A stretch of 55,633 nucleotides of DNA from SLRI01 sp964576715 (GTDB lineage: Bacteria > Pseudomonadota > Alphaproteobacteria > Geminicoccales > Geminicoccaceae). The notes beneath the pieces were generated by a model. That model was not told the DNA's origin. It ran no database searches and was given only the letters and a program-made list of their open reading frames with translations. Positions 27,373 to 34,571 of the stretch are shown piece by piece (the first letter of the stretch is position 1; each line of letters opens with the position of its first letter). The stretch spans positions 1-55,633 of the forward strand of contig CAZNWE010000021.1 of NCBI GenBank assembly GCA_964576715.1, given 5' to 3'. A program made the position numbers and the translations under genes.

Positions 27373-28098
27373 ATGTTCGATCTTTCGGGCCGGACCGCTC
27401 TTGTCACCGGTGCCTCGGGCGGCATCGGTGCGGCGATCGCCACGGCCCTCCACCGCCAGGGGGCGGCGGTCATTCTGGCAGGCCGGCGGGAGGCACCCTT
27501 GGCCGAACTCGAGGCGGCACTCGGCGAGCGGGCGCGCATCCTCGTCGGCGATCTGGTCGATCCCGCCGCCATGGCGAGCCTCGGCGCCGAGGCGGCCGAG
27601 GCCGACATCCTCGTCAACAACGCCGGGATCACGCGCGACCAGCTCGCCATGCGGATGAAGGACGAGGACTGGCAGGCGGTGCTCGACACCAATCTCGGCG
27701 CCGCTTTCCGCCTGTCGCGGGCACTCCTGAAAGGCATGATGAAGCGGCGCTTCGGGCGGATCGTCAACATCACCTCGATCGTCGGGGTCACCGGCAATCC
27801 GGGCCAGACCAACTATGCGGCGGCCAAGGCCGGGCTGATCGGCATGGCGAAGGCGCTGGCCCAGGAGGTCGCGAGCCGCAACATTACGGTCAATTGCGTG
27901 GCCCCGGGCTTCATCCAGACGGCGATGACCGAGGCGCTGGACGAGAAGCAGCGTGAAGTGTTGTTGGCGCGGATCCCGGCCGGCCGGCTAGGCACGGTGA
28001 GTGACATTGCGGCGGCCGTGGCCTATCTGGCCAGCGACGAGGCAGCCTATGTGACCGGCCAGACGCTGCACGTGAACGGCGGCATGGCGATGATCTGA
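27373..28098 (+). CDS. fabG: 3-oxoacyl-ACP reductase
   Basis: An NADPH-dependent short-chain dehydrogenase reducing 3-oxoacyl-ACP in fatty-acid elongation. The 241 residues have the cofactor motif VTGASGGIGAAIA (TGxxxGIG), the NNAG motif at 82-85, and the catalytic set Asn107, Ser135, Tyr148 and Lys152 (NITSIVGVTGNPGQTNYAAA). The end, YVTGQTLHVNGGMAMI, is the FabG signature. It starts behind a G-rich site 18 bases after fabD. The 260 bp to acpP contain a TTGACC at 28155 but no convincing -10; separate high-level expression of acpP from there is plausible. Confidence 0.97.
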   Translation: MFDLSGRTALVTGASGGIGAAIATALHRQGAAVILAGRREAPLAELEAALGERARILVGDLVDPAAMASLGAEAAEADILVNNAGITRDQLAMRMKDEDWQAVLDTNLGAAFRLSRALLKGMMKRRFGRIVNITSIVGVTGNPGQTNYAAAKAGLIGMAKALAQEVASRNITVNCVAPGFIQTAMTEALDEKQREVLLARIPAGRLGTVSDIAAAVAYLASDEAAYVTGQTLHVNGGMAMI

Positions 28099-28358
28099 GC
28101 CGAGCGCTGGAACACGGGCGCCTTGCGGTCTTGCGGCAACGAGCGGGTTGGGAATTGACCGGCCGCAGCCGCTTCGCCTAGTCAAGCGCGTGCAGGTCGG
28201 CTAAAGGCCGGCGCTTCGTGGATGGGTGAAGGGTCCCGCTGCCGCTTCTCGGCCGCACGAGCCGCCGAATCGGGTCATCAAGCGACGACAATCGAGAGTA
28301 TGTGCCGCACGGCCTCGGCCCGCGGCATCGGGTCGGTCATCAAGAGCAGGTCAAGAAC

Positions 28359-28595
28359 ATGAGCGATATCGCAGAACGCGTGAAGAAGATCGTCGTCGAG
28401 CATCTCGGCGTCGAAGCCGACAAGGTCACCGAGACGGCGAGCTTTGTCGACGATCTCGGAGCGGACAGTCTCGACACCGTCGAGCTGGTGATGGCCTTCG
28501 AGGAGGAATTCGGCTGCGAGATACCGGATGACGCGGCCGAGAAGATTGCCACCGTCAAGGATGCGATCGACTATATCCAGGCCAACGCAGCCTGA
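28359..28595 (+). CDS. acpP: Acyl carrier protein
   Basis: The 78-residue acidic carrier protein of fatty-acid synthesis. The phosphopantetheine site is Ser37 in FVDDLGADSLDTVELVMAFE. Helix I reads MSDIAERVKKIVVEHLGVEA and the protein ends in AIDYIQANAA. The first ATG in frame lies 19 codons upstream (28302), but the MSDIAERV start at 28359, with AGG at about 9 bases, is the universal N-terminus. It follows fabG by 260 bp and precedes fabF by 115 bp. CoaD at 16 kb supplies the coenzyme A from which its prosthetic group comes. Confidence 0.97.
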   Translation: MSDIAERVKKIVVEHLGVEADKVTETASFVDDLGADSLDTVELVMAFEEEFGCEIPDDAAEKIATVKDAIDYIQANAA

Positions 28596-28710
28596 GCCGG
28601 GAGCAGGAGCGCTTCCCTACTGGGAGGCCACGGTGCCGCATGGCTGAACTGCTGGGGCACCTTGGTCCGGGCCGGATCGGGCCATTCGTCAATCGTTCGG
28701 GATCGAGTTG

Positions 28711-29979
28711 ATGCGTCGTGTCGTCGTCACTGGAGTTGGGCTGGTCACGCCGTTGGGCGGCGACGCGTCGAGTTCCTGGTCGAATTTGCTCGAGGGGCGC
28801 TCGGGCCTCGGCCGGACCACCGGCTTCGCGACCGAGGACCTGCCGTCGAGGGTGTCCGGGCAGGTACCGCGTGGCGACGGGCCGGGTCTGTTCAACGAGA
28901 CCGACTACATGGCCGCCAAGGACATTCGCAAGAACGACCCGTTCATCGTCTTCGGCATGGCGGCGGCGACACAGGCGATCGCCGATTCGGGTTACCAGCC
29001 GGAGACCGAGGAGCAGCGGGAGCGCGCCGGCGTGCAGATCGGTGCCGGGATCGGTGGCCTGCAGACGATCGCCGAGACGACGCTGGTACTGGAAAAGCAG
29101 GGCCCCCGCCGGGTCAGCCCGTTCTTCATCCCGGCGGCGCTCATCAACCTGGTCAGCGGCCAGGTGTCGATCCGGCACGGGCTCAAGGGCCCGAACCATT
29201 CGGCGGTCACGGCCTGCTCGACCGGCGCCCACGCCATCGGCGACGCCGCCCGATTCATCGCCCTCGACGATGCCGACGTCATGGTGGCGGGCGGGGCGGA
29301 GGCGGCGATCTGCCGGCTGGGCATCGCCGGGTTCTGTGCCGCGCGAGCGCTGTCGACCCACTTCAACGACGAACCCGAACGGGCGTCGCGCCCCTGGGAC
29401 AAGGATCGCGACGGCTTCGTCATGGGTGAGGGTGCCGGCGTCGTCGTACTCGAGGAACTGGAGCACGCCCGCCGCCGTGGCGCCAAGATCTATGCCGAGG
29501 TCAAGGGCTACGGCGTCTCCGGCGACGCCTATCACGTGACCGCCCCGGCCCCGGAGCACGCCGGCGCCTTCCGCTCGATGCGCAATGCCCTGCGCAACGC
29601 CCGGCTCGATCCCGAGGCTATCGGCTACGTCAATGCGCACGGCACCTCGACGCCGATGGGCGACGAGCTCGAGTTTACCGCCGTGAAGCGGGTGTTCGGC
29701 CCGGCGGCCGCCGGGCTCAAGATGTCGTCGACCAAGTCCGCGATCGGCCACCTGCTGGGGGCAGCCGGCAGTGTCGAGGCGATCTTCTCGATCCTCGCCA
29801 TGCGCGACGGCGTGGTCCCGCCGACGCGCAATCTCGACAACCCGTCCGACGACTGCCACGGCATCGACCTCGTGCCGCACGAGGCCAAGCCGCACAAGGT
29901 GAAGGCAGTACTCTCCAATTCGTTCGGCTTCGGCGGCACCAACGCCACCCTCATCCTCACCCACCCGGACATGATCTGA
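28711..29979 (+). CDS. fabF: 3-oxoacyl-ACP synthase II
   Basis: Condenses malonyl-ACP with acyl-ACP. The 422 residues have the active-site triad Cys169 (VTACSTGAHAIG), His310 (YVNAHGTSTPMGD) and His347 (KSAIGHLLGAAGS), with Lys342. The N-terminus RRVVVTGVGLVTPLGG and the glycine-rich C-terminal NSFGFGGTNATLIL are typical. A TTG directly before the ATG would add one residue and is unlikely. It lies between acpP and mltG in the usual alphaproteobacterial fab order. Confidence 0.97.
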   Translation: MRRVVVTGVGLVTPLGGDASSSWSNLLEGRSGLGRTTGFATEDLPSRVSGQVPRGDGPGLFNETDYMAAKDIRKNDPFIVFGMAAATQAIADSGYQPETEEQRERAGVQIGAGIGGLQTIAETTLVLEKQGPRRVSPFFIPAALINLVSGQVSIRHGLKGPNHSAVTACSTGAHAIGDAARFIALDDADVMVAGGAEAAICRLGIAGFCAARALSTHFNDEPERASRPWDKDRDGFVMGEGAGVVVLEELEHARRRGAKIYAEVKGYGVSGDAYHVTAPAPEHAGAFRSMRNALRNARLDPEAIGYVNAHGTSTPMGDELEFTAVKRVFGPAAAGLKMSSTKSAIGHLLGAAGSVEAIFSILAMRDGVVPPTRNLDNPSDDCHGIDLVPHEAKPHKVKAVLSNSFGFGGTNATLILTHPDMI

Positions 29980-29996
29980 GCCGACGGGCCGTTCGC

Positions 29997-30986
29997 GTGG
30001 TTTGGCTGCGCCGCCTCGCCGCCGGCCTGCTCGGGCTCGCCTTCCTGGTGGTTCTCGCGGCGGGTGCTGCGTGGTGGCTGCTCGAGCGCTATCTCGACCA
30101 GCCTGGGCCGCTGGCCGAGGCCCGGGTGATCGATTTGCCCAGCGGCAGCGGGCTCGCGGCCATCGCCAGCCGCCTCGAGGCTGCCGGCGTGATCGACGAT
30201 GCCAGGCTCTTTCGCGTCGCCACCCGGGTGATCGGCCGCGACCGCCGGCTGCGCGCCGGCGAGTTCCGCATGCCGGCGAACGTCACCGCGCGGGGCGTGC
30301 TCGATATCCTGGAGAGCGGCCAGATCGTGCTGCATGCGGTGACCATCCCGGAGGGCCTGAGCACGCGCGAAGCATTGGCCGTGATCGAACGGCATCCGGT
30401 GCTGGTCGGTGCGATGCCGGAGAGCCTGCCGGGCGAGGGCCAGCTGCTGCCCGAAACCTACCTGTTTGCCCGCGGTACCAGCCGGGCCGAGATCATCGAG
30501 CGCATGCAGCGCGACATGGCCGCGCTGCTCGCCGAGCTGTGGGAGCGCCGGCAGGCGGGCCTGCCGCTCGAGAGCCCCGAAGAGGCGCTGATCCTGGCGT
30601 CGATCATCGAGAAGGAGACGGCTCTGCCGGAGGAGTACAGCGTTGTCGCCGGGGTGTTCGTCAATCGCCTGCGGCGCGGCATGCTGCTGCAGACCGACCC
30701 GACCGTGATCTATGCCATCACCAAAGGCGAGGGCCCGCTCGGCCGCCAGCTGCTGCGCCGCGATCTCGAGATCGACGATCCCTACAACACCTATCGCTAC
30801 CCGGGCCTGCCGCCGGGCCCGATCGCCAATCCAGGCCCTGGAGCCCTAGCGGCAGCGCTCGACCCGGCCGAGACCGACTATCTCTATTTCGTTGCCGATG
30901 GCACCGGCGGCCACGCGTTCGCCCGGACTCTGGACGAGCACAACCGCAATGTCGCGCGCTGGCGACGGCTCAGGGACGGCGGCTGA
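29997..30986 (+). CDS. mltG: Endolytic murein transglycosylase MltG
   Basis: A membrane-anchored lytic transglycosylase thought to end nascent glycan strands. The 329 residues have one N-terminal transmembrane helix (LLGLAFLVVLAAGAAWWLL), a LysM-like part (LPSGSGLAAIASRLEAAGVI), and the YceG domain with the catalytic Glu205 in ILASIIEKETALPEEY, then the GMLLQTDPTVIYAI and YNTYRYPGLPPGPIANPG motifs. The GTG start is 17 bases behind fabF. yicC and gmk often follow mltG in this clade; here a reversed dehydrogenase follows at once, with 3 bases between the stops. Confidence 0.96.
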   Translation: MVWLRRLAAGLLGLAFLVVLAAGAAWWLLERYLDQPGPLAEARVIDLPSGSGLAAIASRLEAAGVIDDARLFRVATRVIGRDRRLRAGEFRMPANVTARGVLDILESGQIVLHAVTIPEGLSTREALAVIERHPVLVGAMPESLPGEGQLLPETYLFARGTSRAEIIERMQRDMAALLAELWERRQAGLPLESPEEALILASIIEKETALPEEYSVVAGVFVNRLRRGMLLQTDPTVIYAITKGEGPLGRQLLRRDLEIDDPYNTYRYPGLPPGPIANPGPGALAAALDPAETDYLYFVADGTGGHAFARTLDEHNRNVARWRRLRDGG

Positions 30987-30989
30987 ACC

Positions 30990-31718
30990 TCACTCCTTCG
31001 TGCCGAAGCGCAGGAACAGCGGGTCGATGAGCGCCGCCGGCAGCAGACTGCTGAGAACGGTCGCCCAGTAGAGCCGGCGGGGGAAGGCGATGCGGGCGCG
31101 GTTGCGGGCGAGCCCGGCGACGATCCGGTCGGCCGCCCGCTCGGGCGCCATCAAGAACGGCATCGGAAACGGGTTGCGGGCGGTGAGCGGTGTGGCGATG
31201 AAGCCCGGGCAGACCACACTGACCTTGATGCCGGCCTTGCCCAGCCGACCGCGCAGGCCCTCGCCGTAGAGCCGTACCGCCGCCTTGCTGGCGCAATAGG
31301 CGGGCGCGTTGGGCATGCCGCGAAACCCGGCGAGCGAGCTCATCAGGGCGAGCTGGCCGTGGCCCTGGTCGCGCAACAGCGGCAGCGCCGGCTCCACCGT
31401 GTTGACGACGCCTTGGACGTTCACCGCGATCAAGGCCGCGGGATCACCGCCCGAAATCCCGGCATTGGCGATCAGCAGGTCGACCGAGGCACGGGCGAAG
31501 GCGTCCTCGATGGCGCGGCGCATCGCCGCCGCATCGCGCACGTCCAAGGCGACGGTCACGGCCTTGCCGGTGCAGCCAGCGGCGAGGGCAGCGAGCCTGG
31601 TGCGGTCGCGACCCATCAGCGTCAGCCGGCGGCCCGGGCGATCGAGCCGCCTTGCCAGCGCCGCACCGATGCCGCTACTTGCACCGGTGATCAGCACGTG
31701 CCGCGGATCCCATCTCAT
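30990..31718 (-). CDS. Short-chain dehydrogenase/reductase of unknown substrate
   Basis: The 242-residue SDR has the cofactor motif VLITGASSGIGAALARRL, the ANAGIS motif, the catalytic Ser in LMSSLAGFRG and the Tyr-x3-Lys in AYCASKAAVRLYGEGLRG. The C-terminal part (PERAADRIVAGLARNRARIA, FPRRLYWATVLSSLLPAALI) ends in a weakly hydrophobic helix, which suggests membrane association as in many alphaproteobacterial SDRs of this type. GGGAG precedes the ATG. It lies reversed between mltG and gmk, only 23 bases from the gmk start. The substrate is unknown. Confidence 0.9.
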   Translation of the reverse strand: MRWDPRHVLITGASSGIGAALARRLDRPGRRLTLMGRDRTRLAALAAGCTGKAVTVALDVRDAAAMRRAIEDAFARASVDLLIANAGISGGDPAALIAVNVQGVVNTVEPALPLLRDQGHGQLALMSSLAGFRGMPNAPAYCASKAAVRLYGEGLRGRLGKAGIKVSVVCPGFIATPLTARNPFPMPFLMAPERAADRIVAGLARNRARIAFPRRLYWATVLSSLLPAALIDPLFLRFGTKE

Positions 31719-31741
31719 CCTCGCAGCTCCCGGGCCCCTCG

Positions 31742-32392
31742 ATGATCGCCCTCGACCGTCTCATTCCCGGCCGCCGTCGCGGCCTGATGCTGGTCATGTC
31801 CTCGCCGTCCGGCGCCGGCAAGACCTCGATCTCCCGGGCGGTGATGCGCGAGGAGCCGGAGCTCGCGATGTCGATCTCGGTGACGACGCGGACCAGGCGG
31901 CCGGCCGAGATCGACGGCCGCGACTACCGTTTCATCAGCGCCGAGCGCTTCGCGGCGATGGTCGAGGCGGGCGAGCTGCTCGAGCACGCGGTGGTCTACG
32001 GCAATGCCTACGGCACGCCCAAGGCGCCCGTCCAGGCGGCCCTGGCCGAGGGTCGTGACGTCCTCTTCGACATCGACTGGCAGGGTGCCCAGCAGCTGCG
32101 GGAAGCTGCCGGCGACGACATGGTCGGGGTCTTCATCCTGCCGCCGTCGACCGCCGAGCTCGCCGCCCGTCTGCGAACCCGAGCACAGGACAGCGAGGAC
32201 ACCGTCCGCTACCGCCTCGCCCAAATCGCCAACGACGTCACCCACTGGCCGGAGTACGATTACGTGCTGATCAACCAGGATCTCGCCAACAGCGTCGCCG
32301 CGGTCCGCGCCATCCTCGCCGCCGAGCGGCTGCGGCGCGTCCGGCAGCCGGCGCTCGGCGAGTTCGTCAGGCAGTTCCGCGGCTCCGCTTGA
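31742..32392 (+). CDS. gmk: Guanylate kinase
   Basis: Phosphorylates GMP to GDP. The 216 residues have the P-loop SSPSGAGKTS (about 20-29), the GMP-binding segments VTTRTRRPAEIDGRDYRF and EHAVVYGNAYGTP, and the LFDIDWQGAQQL motif. The family's adenine-side stretch RLRTRAQDSEDTVRYRLAQ follows. The region before the start has no obvious ribosome-binding site, and only 23 bases separate it from the divergent dehydrogenase start, so its promoter probably lies inside that gene. Its 3' end overlaps the convergent ksgA by 26 bases. Confidence 0.96.
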   Translation: MIALDRLIPGRRRGLMLVMSSPSGAGKTSISRAVMREEPELAMSISVTTRTRRPAEIDGRDYRFISAERFAAMVEAGELLEHAVVYGNAYGTPKAPVQAALAEGRDVLFDIDWQGAQQLREAAGDDMVGVFILPPSTAELAARLRTRAQDSEDTVRYRLAQIANDVTHWPEYDYVLINQDLANSVAAVRAILAAERLRRVRQPALGEFVRQFRGSA

Positions 32393-33239
32393 GCGACCGC
32401 CAAGCTTCCGCCAGCGCCGCGAACTCCGCGAGCGTCAACGTTTCGGCCCGGCGCTCGGGGTTGATCCCGGCGCTGACCAGGAGCGGTATCGGGTCGACGG
32501 TGAGCGCCTTCAGGCTCGAACGCAACATCTTGCGGCGTTGTCCGAACGCCGCCCGGGTCACCGCCTCGAGGGCGGCGAGATCCCGACCCTGTGGCCGCAG
32601 GGCAACCGGCCGCGGCAGCAGCTCGACCAGGCTCGAGCTCACCTTGGGCGGCGGGAGGAAGGCGCCGGGCGGCAGATCGAAGCAGCGGCGCACCCGGCAA
32701 AGCGACTGGCAGAGCACGGCGAGCCGGCCATAGTCTCCGCCGCCCGGGTCTGCCGTGATCCGCAGCACCACCTCCTTTTGCAGCAGCAGATGCATGGCCG
32801 CGACCCAATCCAGGCGATGCAGCCAGCGGACCAGCAGCTCGGTGCCGATATTGTAGGGAAGGTTGGCGACGATCGCCCAGTGGCCGTCGATCGCCAGGGT
32901 CTGGGCGAGTGCTCCGATATCGACCTCGAGGGCATCCGCCTCGATCAGGGTCAGCCGCCCGGCGGCCGCCGCCGCCAGCGGCTGCAGCGCCCGCAGGCAA
33001 CGTGGGTCGCGTTCGATGGCGACCAGCCGGGCGCCGCGGTCGAGCAGTTCGCGGCTGAGCCCGCCCGGCCCCGGCCCGATCTCGAGCACCGGGCGACCGG
33101 CAAGATCGCCGGCGGCCGCCGCGATGCGGCCGAGAATAGCCGGATCGAGCAGGAAATGCTGGCCGAGCCGCTTGTCGGGGGCCAGCCCGTGGTCGCGGAT
33201 CACCGCGATGAGACGCGGCTGCTCCTGGCTGATGCTCAG
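32367..33239 (-). CDS. ksgA: 16S rRNA dimethyladenosine transferase
   Basis: Dimethylates two adjacent adenosines near the 3' end of 16S rRNA during small-subunit maturation. Landmarks are KRLGQHFLLDPAILGRIA, the SAM motif VLEIGPGPGGLS, VAIERDP, the catalytic VANLPYNIGTELL and the C-terminal FGQRRKMLRSSLK. No ATG is available. The family alignment needs about 12 residues before VIRDHGL, and the only codon that fits is a CTG at 33239 forming a CTGA overlap with the surA stop (290 residues). GTG 33203 is the alternative but would shorten the N-terminus. pdxA, often between surA and ksgA, is absent. Confidence 0.9.
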   Translation of the reverse strand: MSISQEQPRLIAVIRDHGLAPDKRLGQHFLLDPAILGRIAAAAGDLAGRPVLEIGPGPGGLSRELLDRGARLVAIERDPRCLRALQPLAAAAAGRLTLIEADALEVDIGALAQTLAIDGHWAIVANLPYNIGTELLVRWLHRLDWVAAMHLLLQKEVVLRITADPGGGDYGRLAVLCQSLCRVRRCFDLPPGAFLPPPKVSSSLVELLPRPVALRPQGRDLAALEAVTRAAFGQRRKMLRSSLKALTVDPIPLLVSAGINPERRAETLTLAEFAALAEAWRSLKRSRGTA

Positions 33240-34519
33240 CCGCCGATCCTGACGTCGATGAAGGCCTCCTTGCGCAGATCGCGCAGATAGCGCCCGGCGA
33301 TGCGCTCCAGCTGCTCCTGCTCGAGGCTGCGGCGCAGGCCCGCCCGCACCGCTGCGTCGCCCGCACTGCGACCATCGGCACAGACCATCAGAAAATGGAT
33401 GCCCGACGCGCTGCGCACCGGCCCACCGACCGTCTCCAGTGGCAAGTCGCCGACGACCGACGCCAGGTCGGCTGGCATCTCCGCGGCTCGTAGCCAACCC
33501 ATGTCGCCTGATGTCGGCAGCACCCGTTGCCGGGCCACCCGCTCCATGTCCCGGCAGTCGGCGATATCCGCGATCGCATCCTGTGCTGTCGCCAGGACGC
33601 TCTGCGCCTCGGCCTCGGATGCATTCGGGTCCAGCGGAAACAGGAGCTGGGCAACGTGTCGGAGATCCGAGGCGACCTGCGGGCCGGCCACCCGCCGGTC
33701 GCGAACGTAGAACAGCTGCACGCCGGAGGGAGTCGTCACCGGATCGGAGATCTGGCCCGGAGCCAAGCCCGACAGGACCGGCTGCAGTGCCGCCTGCACC
33801 GCGTTGAGCGGCACCCAGCCGAGGTCGCCGCCGTCGTTGCGGCTGCCGGCTGCTGAGACCTGACGGGCCAGCGCGGCGAAGTCGCCGCCCTCGCGGATCG
33901 TGGTCCGCAGCTCCTCCGCGTCGGCCAGCACCTGGTCGGTGGCCGCCGGGTCGTAGATCGGCAAGAGGATCTCCGACAGCAACAGCTCGGTCTGGCCGCT
34001 CTGCGCGGCGGCGGCAGCGGCGAGGTCGAGCTGCTGGTCGGTCACCACGACGCGGTCGCTGAAGTCCCGCTGCACGAGGCGCAGCCAGGTCAGCTCGGCC
34101 TCGATCTGCTGCTCGAGCGCCCGCCGGTCGATGCCCTGCTCGGCAAGAAACGCCGTCAGCTGGTCGACCGTCATGCTGTTGGCGGCGGCCGTGTTCTGCA
34201 CCGCCGCCATCACTTCCCGCGGCTGCAGCGTGACCCCCTGGCGACGCGCCTCCTGCAACTGCAGCCGCTCGTCGATGACCCGCTGCAATACCTGCGGGGC
34301 CAGGCGGCGCTGGGTTTCGGCGTCGCTTGGCAAGCCCGAGAGCAAGATGGCGAGACGGAGCCGCTCGCGCAGATCCTGGGTCGAGATGATGTCGTCGTTG
34401 ACGACGGCCGCGATCCGACTCACTGCCGCGGTCTGTGCCAGCGCCGACATCGAGAGCGTGCCCGCGGGCACGAAGCCAACGAAGACCAGCAGGAGGGCAA
34501 GGATCGATCGTCGCACCAT
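33236..34519 (-). CDS. surA: Periplasmic chaperone / peptidyl-prolyl isomerase SurA
   Basis: The protein has 427 residues. A signal peptide (MVRRSILALLLVFVGFVPAG, with a cleavage region ending ALAQ) precedes a SurA N-domain (AAVVNDDIISTQDLRERLRL, then QVLQRVIDERLQLQEARRQG). Two parvulin-like regions follow: one about 175-290 (GGDLGWVPLNAVQAALQPVL, GQISDPVTTPSGVQLFYV) and a more divergent one about 300-390 (SGDMGWLRAAEMPADLASVV). SurA escorts outer-membrane proteins, including LptD, to the Bam complex. It sits between lptD and ksgA, 52 bp below lptD. Confidence 0.94.
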   Translation of the reverse strand: MVRRSILALLLVFVGFVPAGTLSMSALAQTAAVSRIAAVVNDDIISTQDLRERLRLAILLSGLPSDAETQRRLAPQVLQRVIDERLQLQEARRQGVTLQPREVMAAVQNTAAANSMTVDQLTAFLAEQGIDRRALEQQIEAELTWLRLVQRDFSDRVVVTDQQLDLAAAAAAQSGQTELLLSEILLPIYDPAATDQVLADAEELRTTIREGGDFAALARQVSAAGSRNDGGDLGWVPLNAVQAALQPVLSGLAPGQISDPVTTPSGVQLFYVRDRRVAGPQVASDLRHVAQLLFPLDPNASEAEAQSVLATAQDAIADIADCRDMERVARQRVLPTSGDMGWLRAAEMPADLASVVGDLPLETVGGPVRSASGIHFLMVCADGRSAGDAAVRAGLRRSLEQEQLERIAGRYLRDLRKEAFIDVRIGG

Positions 34520-34571
34520 TCACCTGTCTTGCATGGATCGAGCGGGCGGCATGCCGGTGCTGGCTGGCTGC

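Noticed and set aside
28596..28710. Stem-like CTTCCC/GGGAG between acpP and fabF as terminator
   Set aside because: The pairing is short and interrupted, and no T-run follows.
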